64,000 nt of DNA. Source: Hydrogenophaga sp. (lineage in GTDB: Bacteria > Pseudomonadota > Gammaproteobacteria > Burkholderiales > Burkholderiaceae_C). Under the pieces are notes generated by a model. The model saw nothing but the letters and a program-made list of their open reading frames with translations. It had not been told where the DNA came from and searched no databases. This document shows, piece after piece, positions 51,895-61,975 of the stretch (position 1 is the first letter of the stretch; each line of letters opens with the position of its first letter). Position numbers and translations under genes: made by a program. The stretch is taken from NCBI RefSeq assembly GCF_011390835.1, contig NZ_JAABRQ010000001.1:124001-188000 (forward strand), written 5' to 3'.

Positions 51895-52568
51895 GGCTTG
51901 GCTCCAGCCGGTTTCGCTTTCTGCTGCGCCGCCACCTCGTCCAGATCTAGGTAACGGAAGGTCTTAGCTGTTCCATCCATGGTGAGCACGCCTTCGCGTC
52001 CTTGCACTGGCGTCAAGGAAAGGTTGTTCAAGGTGACGATGCGGGACAGGTTGGCGATATCGGCCGCGAACAGTCCCATGTCGTGATAGGTCCCGGTGAC
52101 CTTGATCGCGATGGGAAGCTCCGCGTAGTACTCTTTGACCAATACTTGACCTGGCCGGAACAGCTCGAACTGGAGACTGCGTCCCAGGCCTGCCTGGTTG
52201 ATGTCGGAGAGCAGTGCATCCATTTCGGCCTTGCTGGGCAGCTGCTTTTCAAGTTGAGCCACGTACTGCTTGACCTGCTCCAGCTGTTTCTTGAGGGCGT
52301 CCAAGTTCACGGCCTGCACCAGCTTCTTGCGGTAGTCATCGCGCAGCTGCACTTCCTTGGCCTTTTCGGCGATCAGCTCTTCGTCGGACGACTTGAGCCA
52401 GGTAAACCACAAAGCAGCAATCACTGCCGCACACACCGCGAGGTAAAGCAGGTTGCGCGGCAAGGTAGGCCACTGAGACGGATCATTGGGATCCAAGCCT
52501 GAAAACTGGCTCTGGAGTTTGGCCTGGATTTGCTTGAAGTCCAGGTTGACGGCGGGCATGGTGGCCAT
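51891..52568 (-). CDS. pilO: Type IV pilus alignment protein PilO
   Basis: PilO forms a heterodimer with PilN in the inner membrane. The 225-residue protein has one transmembrane helix (LLYLAVCAAVIAALWFTWL), a periplasmic coiled coil (about residues 65-120) and a ferredoxin-like domain. It begins at ATG 52568, 17 bases after pilN; an ATG three codons later is also possible. No strong ribosome site is evident. Confidence 0.95.
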   Translation of the reverse strand: MATMPAVNLDFKQIQAKLQSQFSGLDPNDPSQWPTLPRNLLYLAVCAAVIAALWFTWLKSSDEELIAEKAKEVQLRDDYRKKLVQAVNLDALKKQLEQVKQYVAQLEKQLPSKAEMDALLSDINQAGLGRSLQFELFRPGQVLVKEYYAELPIAIKVTGTYHDMGLFAADIANLSRIVTLNNLSLTPVQGREGVLTMDGTAKTFRYLDLDEVAAQQKAKPAGAKP

Positions 52569-52585
52569 GGTGGGTCAGTACCTTG

Positions 52586-53212
52586 TCAGACTTTGCCGGG
52601 CACAGCCGCGGGGGCGACCGTTGCGGTACCGCCAGCGCCGGAGGCTGCTGCCGTCGGCCGCGTGAGAGTGGCACGGATGGTGAAATTCGATACCCGCCGC
52701 TGTTCACGGTTGGATATCGACACGCTGGAAGAGACGATCTCGACGAGTTCAGGCCGTGTCAGCCAGGGGCTGTTGTTGGCCAGGTTGCGCAGCAGTTCGG
52801 ACACTCGCTCCTGGGATTGCGCGGTCCCGGTCAACAACACACTCTGGTTTTCTTGCTTCATGGTGCGCAGGTAGATGCCGTCGGGCAATTGCTTCACCAA
52901 TTCATCCAACATGTGGACGGGCAGATTTCGGTCTCCCTGCAAGTCTTCGACCGCCGTCTGGCGGGCGCGTAGCGAGGCGATTTCAGCTTGCAAGGACTTG
53001 ATATCCTTTATCTCGTTTTCCAGTTTGGTGATTTCTGCCTGCAGAAAACTGTTACGTCCCTGCTGGGAAGAAATCTGCCCTTGGTACCAGGTGAATACCG
53101 CGCCGCAGACAATGCCGCCGAGCAGCGCAGAAAGGCCCAATTGGGTGAAAAATTGCTCTTTTTGCTTCTTGCGCGCTGCCTCTCGGTGCGGCAGTAGGTT
53201 GATCAAAATCAT
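52586..53212 (-). CDS. pilN: Type IV pilus alignment protein PilN
   Basis: PilN binds cytoplasmic PilM through its short N-terminal tail MILINLLPHREAARKKQKEQ, which contains the conserved INLLPHR motif. One transmembrane helix, a coiled coil and a ferredoxin-like periplasmic domain follow. The C-terminal Ala/Gly-rich tail (about 25 residues) is low complexity. It overlaps pilM by four bases. Confidence 0.96.
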   Translation of the reverse strand: MILINLLPHREAARKKQKEQFFTQLGLSALLGGIVCGAVFTWYQGQISSQQGRNSFLQAEITKLENEIKDIKSLQAEIASLRARQTAVEDLQGDRNLPVHMLDELVKQLPDGIYLRTMKQENQSVLLTGTAQSQERVSELLRNLANNSPWLTRPELVEIVSSSVSISNREQRRVSNFTIRATLTRPTAAASGAGGTATVAPAAVPGKV

Positions 53213-54288
53213 TGGTGAAACCTCCGCAGCGCCAAGCCCGTCGACGTGAGATACGACGGCGCTTCGCGCGCAATCTTTCTCGCGTGAACGGTCGACGCCA
53301 TCTCCATCGCGTCGAACGGGTTGATCACCATGCAGGCAAATGAAGTCTGCTGCGTCACCGAGTCGGTCAGACCGGGCAATGCTGCGCTGCCACCGGCCAG
53401 CAGAATGTGGTCAACCTTGTTGTAAGGCGTGCTGGTGAAGAAAAACTGCAGCGCCCTACCCACCTCCTGCGACATGGATTCAATAAACGGGTCCAGCACC
53501 GCGGTCTTGTAGTCGTCTGGCAGGTCGCCCGAGCGCTTCTTGGCTTCGGCTTCGTCGGCCGAAAAACCGTACTGCCGCACGATGAGCTGGGTAAGCTGGG
53601 CGCCACCAAAAGCCTGGTCCCGCTCATAGAGAACCTCGTCGTTGCGCATCACCTGCAGGCTGGTAGTGAGTGCACCCACTTCGAAGAGCGCCACCAACGA
53701 ATCAAGGCCTTGGTTGGGCAAGGTTTCGATCACGCGGCCAGCTGCCATGCGCGATGCATAGGATTCGACATCCATCACCACGGGCTTGAGACCGGCCGCT
53801 TCGGCCAAACCTTGCCGGTCAGACACTTTTTCCTTGCGCGAGGCGGCAATCAACACTTCCACATCGCCCACCGAGTTCGCGCTGGGCCCGATGACACAGA
53901 AGTCCAGACTCACTTCGTCCAGCGAAAAAGGGATGTACTGGTTGGCTTCGGACTCCACCTGGGCTTCGAGCTCTTTGTCTGACAGACCGCCAGGCAAGAT
54001 GATCTTCTTGGTGATCACCGCCGAGGTAGGCAGTGCCATCGCCACGTTCTTGGTCTTACTGCCACTTTTGCGCACCACGCGGCGCACAGCTTCGGCCACC
54101 TCATCGAACTTTTCGATGTTGCCGTCGGTGATCCAGCCCCGCTCCAGCGGCTCGATCGCGCAGCGCTGCAAGACGAGATCGCCCGAGCTGTTGCGGCCCA
54201 GCTCAACCAGCTTAACGCTGGACGAACTGACATCTATGCCCAACAACGGTGCCGCTTCGCGGCTGAATAAGGACCCCAATGAGATCAA
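53209..54288 (-). CDS. pilM: Type IV pilus actin-like protein PilM
   Basis: PilM is a cytoplasmic FtsA/actin-like ATPase that docks on PilN. The 359-residue protein has LLGIDVSSSSVKLVELGR (phosphate 1), MALPTSAVITKKIILPG, and the adenosine motif ILLAGGSAALPGL. It starts with TTG at 54288, the only start that keeps the MISLGSLFSREAAPLLGID opening. It heads pilMNOPQ; the 271-base divergent region to the PBP1A gene must hold its promoter. Confidence 0.95.
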   Translation of the reverse strand: MISLGSLFSREAAPLLGIDVSSSSVKLVELGRNSSGDLVLQRCAIEPLERGWITDGNIEKFDEVAEAVRRVVRKSGSKTKNVAMALPTSAVITKKIILPGGLSDKELEAQVESEANQYIPFSLDEVSLDFCVIGPSANSVGDVEVLIAASRKEKVSDRQGLAEAAGLKPVVMDVESYASRMAAGRVIETLPNQGLDSLVALFEVGALTTSLQVMRNDEVLYERDQAFGGAQLTQLIVRQYGFSADEAEAKKRSGDLPDDYKTAVLDPFIESMSQEVGRALQFFFTSTPYNKVDHILLAGGSAALPGLTDSVTQQTSFACMVINPFDAMEMASTVHARKIAREAPSYLTSTGLALRRFHQ

Positions 54289-54368
54289 GGCAAGCCCCAG
54301 AAAATGATGGCGCCAGCGGGCACCAAACTTAAGAAATCACTTGAATGCTAGCAGTAAGCCCCTTGTGC

Positions 54369-54391
54369 CGCAAAGATTTTTTGCCTTTGCG
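54369..54391. repeat. Perfect 7-bp inverted repeat upstream of pilM
   Basis: CGCAAAG and CTTTGCG flank a nine-base spacer, about 80 bases before pilM and 170 before the PBP1A gene. A TTGACA hexamer on the minus strand (54406-54411) lies just upstream, but no matching -10 is visible. The palindrome would overlap RNA polymerase if that -35 were used, so an operator is conceivable. Confidence 0.35.
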
Positions 54392-54527
54392 ACATCTCGA
54401 AACGTTGTCAAAAGCATACGCAGTTATTTCAGTTTGCAACGCATTCAACGACCCGTCTCGACAAGAAATCCACAACTCTTGCAGATAAGCAAGCGACCAC
54501 TGGCATCCGCGCAACAGCGGCACTTTT

Positions 54528-54533
54528 TATAAT
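54528..54533 (+). promoter_or_regulatory. TATAAT -10 element before the PBP1A gene
   Basis: A perfect TATAAT lies 27 bases before the ATG, which would give a leader of about 20 bases. I do not see a convincing -35 at 16-18 bases upstream; the closest hexamers are ATCCGC and TGGCAT (wrong spacing). Confidence 0.5.
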
Positions 54534-54559
54534 CTACGTTCTGCCCGACGATAGCCCGC

Positions 54560-56980
54560 ATGCCTAAACACAACGAACGAAAGACCGACACTCCCGCGAA
54601 CACAGTATCTTCGGGCCGTTCCGTAGTGGTGTGGGTGGGTCGCCTTGCGGTCGGCCTGGTCGGACTGGCGGTGGCTGGAGTGTCAGGCATCCTTATCGCC
54701 GTGGGCATTGCGCTGGCGGTCGCTTACCCCAACCTGCCCGACGTGGCCGACCTCGCCGACTATCGGCCCAAGCTCCCCCTGCGAGTCCTCACGGCCGACG
54801 GCCAACTCATGGGTGAATTTGGCGAAGAACGCCGCAACCTGCTAACGATCAGGGAAATTCCCGATGTCATGAAAAATGCCGTTCTCGCTATTGAGGATGC
54901 GCGATTTTTCGAGCACAGCGGGGTGGACTACCGGGGCATGATGCGTGCCGCCCTGGCCAATCTGGGTCGGGCCAAAAGCCAGGGCGCCTCAACCATCACC
55001 ATGCAGGTAGCTCGCAACGTGTACCTCTCGGCGGAGAAGAGCTACACCCGCAAGATCTACGAGGTGCTGCTGACATTTAAGCTGGAACACTTGCTGACCA
55101 AGGAGCAGATCCTGGAGATCTACATGAACCAGATCTTTCTGGGGCAGCGAGCCTACGGCTTCTCCACCGCATCACAGACTTATTTCGGCAAACCGCTCAA
55201 GGACGTGAGCGTTGCTGAGGCGGCGATGCTGGCCGGTTTGCCCAAAGCACCATCGGCCTACAACCCGATCAGCAACCCAAAGCGGGCTCGCATTCGCCAG
55301 CTGCACATCATCGACCGCATGGTGGAAAACGGCTTCATCACGGAGGCTGAAGCCGAGCAGGCGCGTGCGGAAGAGCTCAAGCTGCGCCCTGCAGGCCTGC
55401 AAGTCCGGGTGCACGCTGAGTTTGCCGCCGAGATGGTGCGCCAAGCCATCGTGGCGCAGTACGGCGATGAGGCCTACACCCGGGGCCTGATCGTCACAAC
55501 TAGCCTGCGCTCGGACGACCAGCAGGTCGCCTATCGCGCCCTGCGCGACGGCGTCCTGGACTACGAGCGTCGCCAGTTCTACCGGGGACCAGAGTTGTTT
55601 GTGACCCTGCCCGCCGAACCCGCGGCCAGGGATGAGGCCATCGACGACGCTCTCAACGAGCGACCCGACAACGATGATCTGATGTCGGCGGTGGTGCTAG
55701 AGGCCAGCGCGCGCAAGGTGGTGGCCGTGCGCCAGGATGGGGTGCCGTTTGAAATCACGGGTGAGGGCCTTCGTGCAGTGCAATCGGGACTCTCCGACAA
55801 GGCTGGGCCCAACGTGAAAATTCGACCCGGTGCGGTGGTGCGCGTGATCAAGGTGGGCGACAAAGACTGGCGCATCACTCAACTGCCCGAAGTCGAGGCT
55901 GCTTTCGTGGCCATGGACCCCAAATCGGGTGCGGTACGCGCATTGGTGGGCGGCTTCGATTTCCAGAAAAACAAATTCAACCACGTCACGCAGGCCTGGC
56001 GCCAGCCCGGCTCGAGTTTCAAGCCTTTCATTTACTCGGCAGCCCTGGAAAAGGGCTTGTCTCCGATGACCGTGGTCAACGATGCTCCGCTGTTCTACAC
56101 CGCAGTTGAGACCGGCGGTAAGCCCTGGGAACCGAAGAACTACGATGGCAAGTTTGATGGTCCGATGTCGGTGCGCCGCGCCCTGGCCAAGTCCAAAAAC
56201 ATGGTGTCCATACGGGTTTTGCAGCTGGTCGGTACCCAGAGTGCACAGGAGTGGGTGACGCGGTTTGGCTTTGACGCTGCGCGCCACCCGCCTTACTTGA
56301 CCATGGCCCTGGGCGCGGGTTCGGTCACGCCAATGCAGATGGCAGCCGGCTATGCCGTGTTCGCCAACGGCGGCTACCGGATCCAACCCACGCTGATCAC
56401 GCAGGTCACTGATAACAAGGGGCGGGTCCTCTATGCGGGCGAACCGAGCGGGCCCAGCGAAGACCAGCGCGTCATCGAGCCCCGCAATGCCTTCATCATG
56501 AACAGCCTCCTGCAGGAGATCACGCGCTCCGGCACGGCGGCTCGCGCGCAAGCATCGCTCAAACGTCCCGACCTGTACGGCAAAACCGGCACTACCAACG
56601 ATTCGGTCGACGCCTGGTTTGTGGGTTATCAGCCCACGCTTGTCGCTGCGGCCTGGGTGGGCTACGACACGCCTCGCAACTTGGGCAGCCGGGAGACCGG
56701 TGGAGGGCTCAGCCTGCCGATCTGGATCGACTACATGAAGCAGGCTCTAGACGGTGTGCCAGTCATGCAGTACAACCCGCCGGCGGGGGTGATCAACGTG
56801 GGCGGCGAGTGGTACTACGAAGAGTACGGTCCTGGCAGAGGTGTGCGGGGTCTGGGGCTCAACGACCCCTGGCCGGGCATGCCTGACGGCGGCATGCCGG
56901 CTACCGAAGGCGAGCAACTGCCGCCTGTGCCCATTCCCTCGGATGTGCGCCGCGGCATCCTCGACCTGTTCAGGAACTGA
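54560..56980 (+). CDS. mrcA: Penicillin-binding protein 1A (bifunctional transglycosylase/transpeptidase)
   Basis: PBP1A polymerises glycan strands and cross-links them. The 806-residue protein has an N-terminal membrane helix (about residues 24-55), a GT51 domain with Glu112 in [13 protein letters not shown] and [15 protein letters not shown], and a transpeptidase domain with Ser485-x-x-Lys (PGSSFKPF), the SKN motif and KTGT at 675-678. An OB-like insert precedes the transpeptidase. The location divergent from pilMNOPQ is conserved in many proteobacteria. The stop overlaps the convergent cyaY by eleven bases. Confidence 0.97.
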   Translation: MPKHNERKTDTPANTVSSGRSVVVWVGRLAVGLVGLAVAGVSGILIAVGIALAVAYPNLPDVADLADYRPKLPLRVLTADGQLMGEFGEERRNLLTIREIPDVMKNAVLAIEDARFFEHSGVDYRGMMRAALANLGRAKSQGASTITMQVARNVYLSAEKSYTRKIYEVLLTFKLEHLLTKEQILEIYMNQIFLGQRAYGFSTASQTYFGKPLKDVSVAEAAMLAGLPKAPSAYNPISNPKRARIRQLHIIDRMVENGFITEAEAEQARAEELKLRPAGLQVRVHAEFAAEMVRQAIVAQYGDEAYTRGLIVTTSLRSDDQQVAYRALRDGVLDYERRQFYRGPELFVTLPAEPAARDEAIDDALNERPDNDDLMSAVVLEASARKVVAVRQDGVPFEITGEGLRAVQSGLSDKAGPNVKIRPGAVVRVIKVGDKDWRITQLPEVEAAFVAMDPKSGAVRALVGGFDFQKNKFNHVTQAWRQPGSSFKPFIYSAALEKGLSPMTVVNDAPLFYTAVETGGKPWEPKNYDGKFDGPMSVRRALAKSKNMVSIRVLQLVGTQSAQEWVTRFGFDAARHPPYLTMALGAGSVTPMQMAAGYAVFANGGYRIQPTLITQVTDNKGRVLYAGEPSGPSEDQRVIEPRNAFIMNSLLQEITRSGTAARAQASLKRPDLYGKTGTTNDSVDAWFVGYQPTLVAAAWVGYDTPRNLGSRETGGGLSLPIWIDYMKQALDGVPVMQYNPPAGVINVGGEWYYEEYGPGRGVRGLGLNDPWPGMPDGGMPATEGEQLPPVPIPSDVRRGILDLFRN

Positions 56981-57299
56981 ACCGCAGCGCCAGGCCGGAC
57001 TGTTCGCTGGCGCTTTGGGTCAGCTGCTCAAAAAACTCCCCCTGGCCTTTGGTGTCCATCCAGTGCTGCCCGTCAAAGCGGTAGTGGAACCCACCCGCGC
57101 GCGCCGCCATCCAGACTTCCTGCAAGGGCTTTTGCAAGTTGATGATGATCTGACTGCCGCTGGCAAAGCTGAGGGTCACCATGCCGCCTGTGCGCTGGTT
57201 GTCGATATCCGCGTCGGTGGCGTCGTTGATGCGATCGCAGCCCAGCTCCACCGCACGCAGCAGCCGTTCGGCATGGTCGAGGTACTCTAGGTCGGTCAT
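56970..57299 (-). CDS. cyaY: Frataxin homologue CyaY
   Basis: CyaY binds iron and modulates IscS-driven Fe-S cluster assembly. The 109-residue protein has the acidic first helix region [15 protein letters not shown], the [17 protein letters not shown] strand pair and the diagnostic [22 protein letters not shown]. It diverges from the lptM-like gene with twelve bases between starts and overlaps the PBP1A stop. This compact placement is common in proteobacteria. Confidence 0.96.
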   Translation of the reverse strand: MTDLEYLDHAERLLRAVELGCDRINDATDADIDNQRTGGMVTLSFASGSQIIINLQKPLQEVWMAARAGGFHYRFDGQHWMDTKGQGEFFEQLTQSASEQSGLALRFSS

Positions 57300-57311
57300 T
57301 ACAATCCGTGA

Positions 57312-57536
57312 ATGAATAGGCGATGTGCTTCACAAATTTTAGGCGCTGCCCCTCCCTCGGTCGGATCGTTGTTGCGCGCCGCCCTGCTGGTGACCGGGTT
57401 GCTGCTCGTCGCCTGCGGCCAGAAAGGCCCCTTGTTCCTGCCGCCTAGCTCGACCGCAAAGACAGCCACGCCCGCACCACCACCCGCCTCCGCCGAGGCT
57501 GCAGATGCCACCCTTCCTGTCAAATCCACCCGCTGA
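57312..57536 (+). CDS. lptM: LptM (YifL)-type small lipoprotein
   Basis: LptM assists oxidative maturation of the LptDE lipopolysaccharide translocon. The 74-residue precursor has a signal peptide ([17 protein letters not shown]) and the diagnostic mature start [12 protein letters not shown] right after the lipobox. The rest is an Ala/Pro-rich tail. The cyaY / lptM / lysA context is the same as in E. coli, which supports the call. Confidence 0.88.
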   Translation: MNRRCASQILGAAPPSVGSLLRAALLVTGLLLVACGQKGPLFLPPSSTAKTATPAPPPASAEAADATLPVKSTR

Positions 57537-57590
57537 ACCAGCTGCATCTCGGCCTGTCCTGTCGGGTCTGCCGCCGCCCTGTCATCGCTC

Positions 57591-58871
57591 ATGAACATCG
57601 CGTCCGTCCACCCGCTACCTCCTCACATCCACTACCTGAATGGGCACCTTTGCATGGAGGAGTGTTCGCTGGAGGCGCTGGCACGCGAGCACGGCACGCC
57701 CCTGTTTGTGTACAGCCAGGCCGCGATGCTGAACGCCCTGGGCAGCTACCAGCGTTCACTCGCCGGGCGCGAACACCTGATTTGCTATGCGATGAAGGCG
57801 AACTCCACTCTTGGCATCCTGCAGACGTTGGTGCGTGCCGGCTGCGGGCTGGACATCGTGTCTGGGGGGGAGCTGGAGCGAGCGCTGGCCGCTGGCGTCG
57901 CCCCTGAACGCATCATTTTCTCCGGTGTTGGCAAGACCCGCCATGAGATGCGCCGGGCGCTGGCGGTGGGCATCGGCTGCTTCAACGTGGAAAGCCGGGC
58001 CGAGCTCGACGTGCTGGACTCCGTGGCGCAGGAGGCAGACACACGCGCGCCGGTCAGTATCCGCGTGAACCCCAATGTGGACGCCAAGACCCACCCCTAC
58101 ATATCCACGGGTCTCAAGGGCAACAAGTTCGGCATCGCCCACGAGGACGTGGTGGCCACCTACCGGCACGCGGCGCAATGCCGCGGCTTGCGGGTGGTCG
58201 GTATCGACTGCCACATCGGCTCGCAGATCACGCAGACCGGCCCGTATCTCGACGCCATGGACCGCATCCTCGATTTGGTGCAGGCGATCGAGTCCGCGGG
58301 CGTGCCGATCGCCCACATTGACTTTGGCGGTGGGCTAGGCATCGACTACAACGGGGACACGCCACCAGCGGCCGACCAGCTTTGGCAGGCTTTGCTGGAC
58401 AAGCTGGAAACACGCGGTTTTGGCGATCGCAAGATCCTGCTCGAACCCGGACGCTCGCTGGTGGGCAACGCCGGTGTCTGCGTGACCGAAGTGCTGTACC
58501 TAAAGCCGGGTGAACAGAAGAATTTCTTGATCGTGGACGCGGCCATGAATGACCTGCCCCGCCCGGCCATGTACGAAGCGTTTCACCGCATTGTGCCGGT
58601 TGCGCCGCGCCAAGACGCGCCCGCGACATGGGACGTGGTCGGGCCAGTCTGTGAAAGCGGTGATTGGCTGGGTCGGGATCGGACGCTGGCCGTGCAAGCA
58701 GGCGACCTGCTGGCTGTTCTCTCGGCTGGCGCCTACTGCATGAGCATGGCGAGCAACTACAACACACGCGGCCGCGCAGCCGAGTTGCTGGTCCAGGGCG
58801 AACAGGTGACCGTGATCCGTCAGCGCGAAACAGCGGCCGATCAGCTTCGACTGGAAAGCCTGCTGCCCTGA
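57591..58871 (+). CDS. lysA: Diaminopimelate decarboxylase LysA
   Basis: LysA decarboxylates meso-DAP to lysine. The 426-residue PLP barrel enzyme has the PLP lysine Lys69 in CYAMKANSTLG, HIGSQITQTGPYLDAMDRI, DFGGGLGIDYNGD, the phosphate-binding EPGRSLVGNAGVCVT, and the active-site Cys from the partner subunit in GPVCESGDWLGRDR. It ends inside the 3' end of msrQ on the opposite strand (31-base overlap). Confidence 0.97.
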   Translation: MNIASVHPLPPHIHYLNGHLCMEECSLEALAREHGTPLFVYSQAAMLNALGSYQRSLAGREHLICYAMKANSTLGILQTLVRAGCGLDIVSGGELERALAAGVAPERIIFSGVGKTRHEMRRALAVGIGCFNVESRAELDVLDSVAQEADTRAPVSIRVNPNVDAKTHPYISTGLKGNKFGIAHEDVVATYRHAAQCRGLRVVGIDCHIGSQITQTGPYLDAMDRILDLVQAIESAGVPIAHIDFGGGLGIDYNGDTPPAADQLWQALLDKLETRGFGDRKILLEPGRSLVGNAGVCVTEVLYLKPGEQKNFLIVDAAMNDLPRPAMYEAFHRIVPVAPRQDAPATWDVVGPVCESGDWLGRDRTLAVQAGDLLAVLSAGAYCMSMASNYNTRGRAAELLVQGEQVTVIRQRETAADQLRLESLLP

Positions 58872-59521
58872 AGCCAGCGCCAGGCGCGCCAGGCCAGCAA
58901 GCTCCCCAGAATGGCAGCATAGACCGCGACCTCGGCGTAATCGTTCTTGCCGCTGCGCATCCAGAGGAAGTGCAGCACAGCCAACCCGGCGATGACATAG
59001 ACCACGCGGTGAATGAGCTGCCAGCGTTTGGCACCGATGGTCCGAATGGCGGCGTTGAATGAGGTGCTGGCCATCACCAGGAGCAGAACCCAGGCCAGCA
59101 TACCCACAAAGATGAACGGGCGCTTGATCACATCGTCCACCACCGCAGCAAACACGAGCCCCTGGTCAAACCAGGCGTAGGCCAGCAGGTGCAGACAGGC
59201 GTATAAAAACACAAACAGCCCCAGCATGCGCCGCCAGCGTGCCAGCACGCTCAGGCCCGTGGTCACCCGCAGTGGGGTTACCGCCAGCACCACCACCAGA
59301 AACCGCAAGGTCCAGTCGCCCAGCGAACGGATCAGCGCCTCGGCCGGGTTAGCGCCGAGCTGGTCGTTCACCGCGGCCCACAGCAACCAGGCGGCGGGCA
59401 GCAGGCACAACAGAAATAGCGCTGGCTTGACCGCTGCATGACCCAGCCAGCGGTTCAGCAAGGCTCGGGGCGAGGAAACGATGACCTGACCCGGAGCGGT
59501 TGGCGAAGTGCCCTGCGCCAC
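58841..59521 (-). CDS. msrQ: Haem-binding membrane subunit MsrQ of the MsrPQ system
   Basis: MsrQ passes quinone electrons to periplasmic MsrP, which repairs oxidised methionines. The 226-residue protein has six hydrophobic helices and conserved histidines for b haems (FVFLYACLHLLAYAWFD; KRWQLIHRVVYVIAGLAVLH). It starts at GTG 59521, one base after the msrP stop. The 3' end overlaps lysA on the other strand. Confidence 0.94.
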   Translation of the reverse strand: MAQGTSPTAPGQVIVSSPRALLNRWLGHAAVKPALFLLCLLPAAWLLWAAVNDQLGANPAEALIRSLGDWTLRFLVVVLAVTPLRVTTGLSVLARWRRMLGLFVFLYACLHLLAYAWFDQGLVFAAVVDDVIKRPFIFVGMLAWVLLLVMASTSFNAAIRTIGAKRWQLIHRVVYVIAGLAVLHFLWMRSGKNDYAEVAVYAAILGSLLAWRAWRWLQGSRLSSRS

Positions 59522-59522
59522 G

Positions 59523-60527
59523 TCAGAAGAACTTGCTCAAGTCCATGCCAGCGTAGAGCTGGCCGACCTGCGGTTCGTAACCATTGAACATCAAGGTCTT
59601 GCGGCGCTTGGCCAGCAAACCACCCTCTTCACCGATGCGCCGCTCGGTCGCCTGGCTCCAGCGAGGATGCGCAACGCCCGGATTGACGTTGGAGTAAAAG
59701 CCGTACTCTTGGGGTGCTGCCACGTTCCAGGCGGTGCGCGGCTCCTTGTCGGTAAATCGGATCTTGACCAGCGACTTGCCGCTCTTGAAGCCATATTTCC
59801 ACGGCACCACCAGCCGCAGGGGAGCGCCGTTTTGATTCGGCAGCACCTCGCCGTACATACCGAACGCAAGCAGCGTCAGCGGGTGCAGGGCCTCGTCCAG
59901 GCGCAGCCCTTCCACATAAGGCCAGTCGAGCACATTGGACCGCAGCCCCGGCATGGACTTGGGATCAGCCAAGGTCACGAGCTCCACGTATTTCGCGCTG
60001 CCCAGCGGCTGCACCTGTTTAATCAGCGCCGCCAGCGAGTATCCAACCCAGGGGATCACCATCGACCAGCCCTCCACGCAACGCAGCCGGTAAATGCGCT
60101 CTTCCATGGCGCTCAGCTTGAGTAGTGCGTCGATATCGAAGCTGCGTGGCTTGCTCACTAGGCCTTCGACGGCCACCGTCCATGGGCGCGTCGGCAATGA
60201 CTTGGCATTCACCGCGGGCTCGGCCTTGTCGGTTCCGAACTCGTAGAAGTTGTTGTAAGCTGACGCGTGCTCGTAGCGCGTCAGGGCCTCTGGCGTCGCG
60301 GCGCCCGCCACGCTGGATCGTGCGCCGCTCAAGGCCGCGAGCTTGCCCGGGCGAGCGGTCGCTGGCTGAGCCAATGCATCGCCACCGGCCCATGCGGCCA
60401 GCGAGGCCCCGCCTGCGCCCAAGGCCAAGCGCTGCATCCATTCGCGCCGACTCTGGTAAGCGGCTTGCGATGTGATGTCGCTAGACGTGGGATGGGTGAA
60501 GCCGCTGGCGGCGGTGCGAACAATCAT
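59523..60527 (-). CDS. msrP: Periplasmic methionine sulfoxide reductase catalytic subunit MsrP
   Basis: MsrP is a molybdopterin enzyme that reduces methionine sulfoxide in periplasmic proteins. The 334-residue precursor has a Tat signal ([15 protein letters not shown]), [14 protein letters not shown], the molybdenum ligand Cys150 in [15 protein letters not shown] and the [15 protein letters not shown] segment. Its Tat signal needs the TatABC set at 18.3-20 kb. It is operonic with msrQ. Confidence 0.96.
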   Translation of the reverse strand: MIVRTAASGFTHPTSSDITSQAAYQSRREWMQRLALGAGGASLAAWAGGDALAQPATARPGKLAALSGARSSVAGAATPEALTRYEHASAYNNFYEFGTDKAEPAVNAKSLPTRPWTVAVEGLVSKPRSFDIDALLKLSAMEERIYRLRCVEGWSMVIPWVGYSLAALIKQVQPLGSAKYVELVTLADPKSMPGLRSNVLDWPYVEGLRLDEALHPLTLLAFGMYGEVLPNQNGAPLRLVVPWKYGFKSGKSLVKIRFTDKEPRTAWNVAAPQEYGFYSNVNPGVAHPRWSQATERRIGEEGGLLAKRRKTLMFNGYEPQVGQLYAGMDLSKFF

Positions 60528-60613
60528 GGGGCACTCCTTTATGACCGGTGGGTCGTCAGAACCGCCCCTTTCTTACAAAGTTCCGATGTCAGCAGCCCGC
60601 GCAGGGCCGCTGA

Positions 60614-61975
60614 TCACAACTCACCGTAGCTGTGCAGCCCGGAGAGGAACATGTTCACACCGAGGAAGGCAAACGTCGTGATAGCCAGACCCACCAGCGC
60701 CCACCAAGCTGCGACGGTACCCCGCAGGCCCTTCATCAGGCGCATGTGCAGCCAGGCTGCGTAGTTCAGCCAGACGATCAAGGCCCAGGTCTCCTTAGGG
60801 TCCCAGCTCCAGTAGCCGCCCCAGGCATCGGCCGCCCACAAGGCACCCAGCACGGTGGCGATGGTGAAGAAGGCAAAGCCCACCGCGATCGCCTTGTACA
60901 TCACGTCGTCCAGCACCTCGAAGCTAGGCAGGCGTTCGGCGATGCGGCGCCGACCGAACATGATGGAGCCCACGATCAGCAACGAGACGCCAAAGTAGAC
61001 AAACCAGTAACTGCCGCCCCTTTCGGCTGCCGCCTGGCGGAACACGATGGGCTCCAGACACAACACCAGACCCAGGATCCACAAAGGCGCGAGCTTGTAC
61101 CAACGGGTCTCGGTGGCACTCTGTTTGATCAGGTAGGCAAAGGCCAACATCGCCGCGATGGCGAAGGTGCCGTAACCCACGAAGTTGGCTGGCACATGAA
61201 TCTTCATCCACCAGCTCTGCAGCGCGGGCACCAGTGGCTGAATCGCATGGGCTTCGCGGACCACGGTGTACCAAAGCAGGAAACCCACTGCAGCGCTCAC
61301 CACCAGCATGCTAAAAGCGCCCATGGAACGGGTCTTGTACTGGTCTTCGTAATACAGGTAAAACGCCGTGGTCATCCAGCAAAACAGCACAAACACTTCA
61401 TAGAGGTTGCTGACCGGGATGTGGCCGATATCGGGTCCGATTTGATGGCTCTCGTACCAGCGCACCATGGTGCCCACCAAGGCCAGCGTCACCGCCACCC
61501 AGGCCAGCCGGGATCCCAGTGCCTCAAAGGCATCGCCCGCCCGGGTCAGCATTCCCGCCCAGTAAAACGCCGTACTCATGAAGAAGAGCACGCTCATCCA
61601 CAGAATCGCCGACTGGCTGGAGATGAAGTACTTCAGCATGAACACCTGATCGGCGCGCGCCAGATCGGCGCCGCCCGCCGGAGTCTGGTAGAGCCAGATC
61701 GCCAGCAGCGAAAGGGCCGCCACCACCACTGACAGCAGGCGCAGCGGGCGCCAGAACCAGCCCAGCCAGATCAGGCTAGGCACCGTTCCGACCAAAATGG
61801 CTTCTTCGTAAAAGTCCATCGAGCCGCCGTACTGCACAAACGCCCAAGCGGCGCCCGCGATCACCAGGCCGGCAAACAACCAGTCCCACACGTCGCGGCG
61901 GGCGAAGTAGCCCGGACTGCGCTCAGAACCATTGTTCTTGAGCTTGATGGTTTGGGTGGCGGTGGCTGTGTTCAT
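60614..61975 (-). CDS. ccsB: Cytochrome c biogenesis protein CcsB (ResC-type haem handling)
   Basis: In System II cytochrome maturation, CcsB/ResC carries haem to the apocytochrome synthase. The 453-residue protein has about eight hydrophobic helices, the tryptophan-rich WWD motif DAWGGYWSWDPKETWALIVW, and conserved histidines such as SHQIGPDIGH and NYAAWLHMRL. It overlaps the resB stop (ATGA), so the two are coupled. It probably matures PetC and other c-type cytochromes. Confidence 0.95.
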   Translation of the reverse strand: MNTATATQTIKLKNNGSERSPGYFARRDVWDWLFAGLVIAGAAWAFVQYGGSMDFYEEAILVGTVPSLIWLGWFWRPLRLLSVVVAALSLLAIWLYQTPAGGADLARADQVFMLKYFISSQSAILWMSVLFFMSTAFYWAGMLTRAGDAFEALGSRLAWVAVTLALVGTMVRWYESHQIGPDIGHIPVSNLYEVFVLFCWMTTAFYLYYEDQYKTRSMGAFSMLVVSAAVGFLLWYTVVREAHAIQPLVPALQSWWMKIHVPANFVGYGTFAIAAMLAFAYLIKQSATETRWYKLAPLWILGLVLCLEPIVFRQAAAERGGSYWFVYFGVSLLIVGSIMFGRRRIAERLPSFEVLDDVMYKAIAVGFAFFTIATVLGALWAADAWGGYWSWDPKETWALIVWLNYAAWLHMRLMKGLRGTVAAWWALVGLAITTFAFLGVNMFLSGLHSYGEL

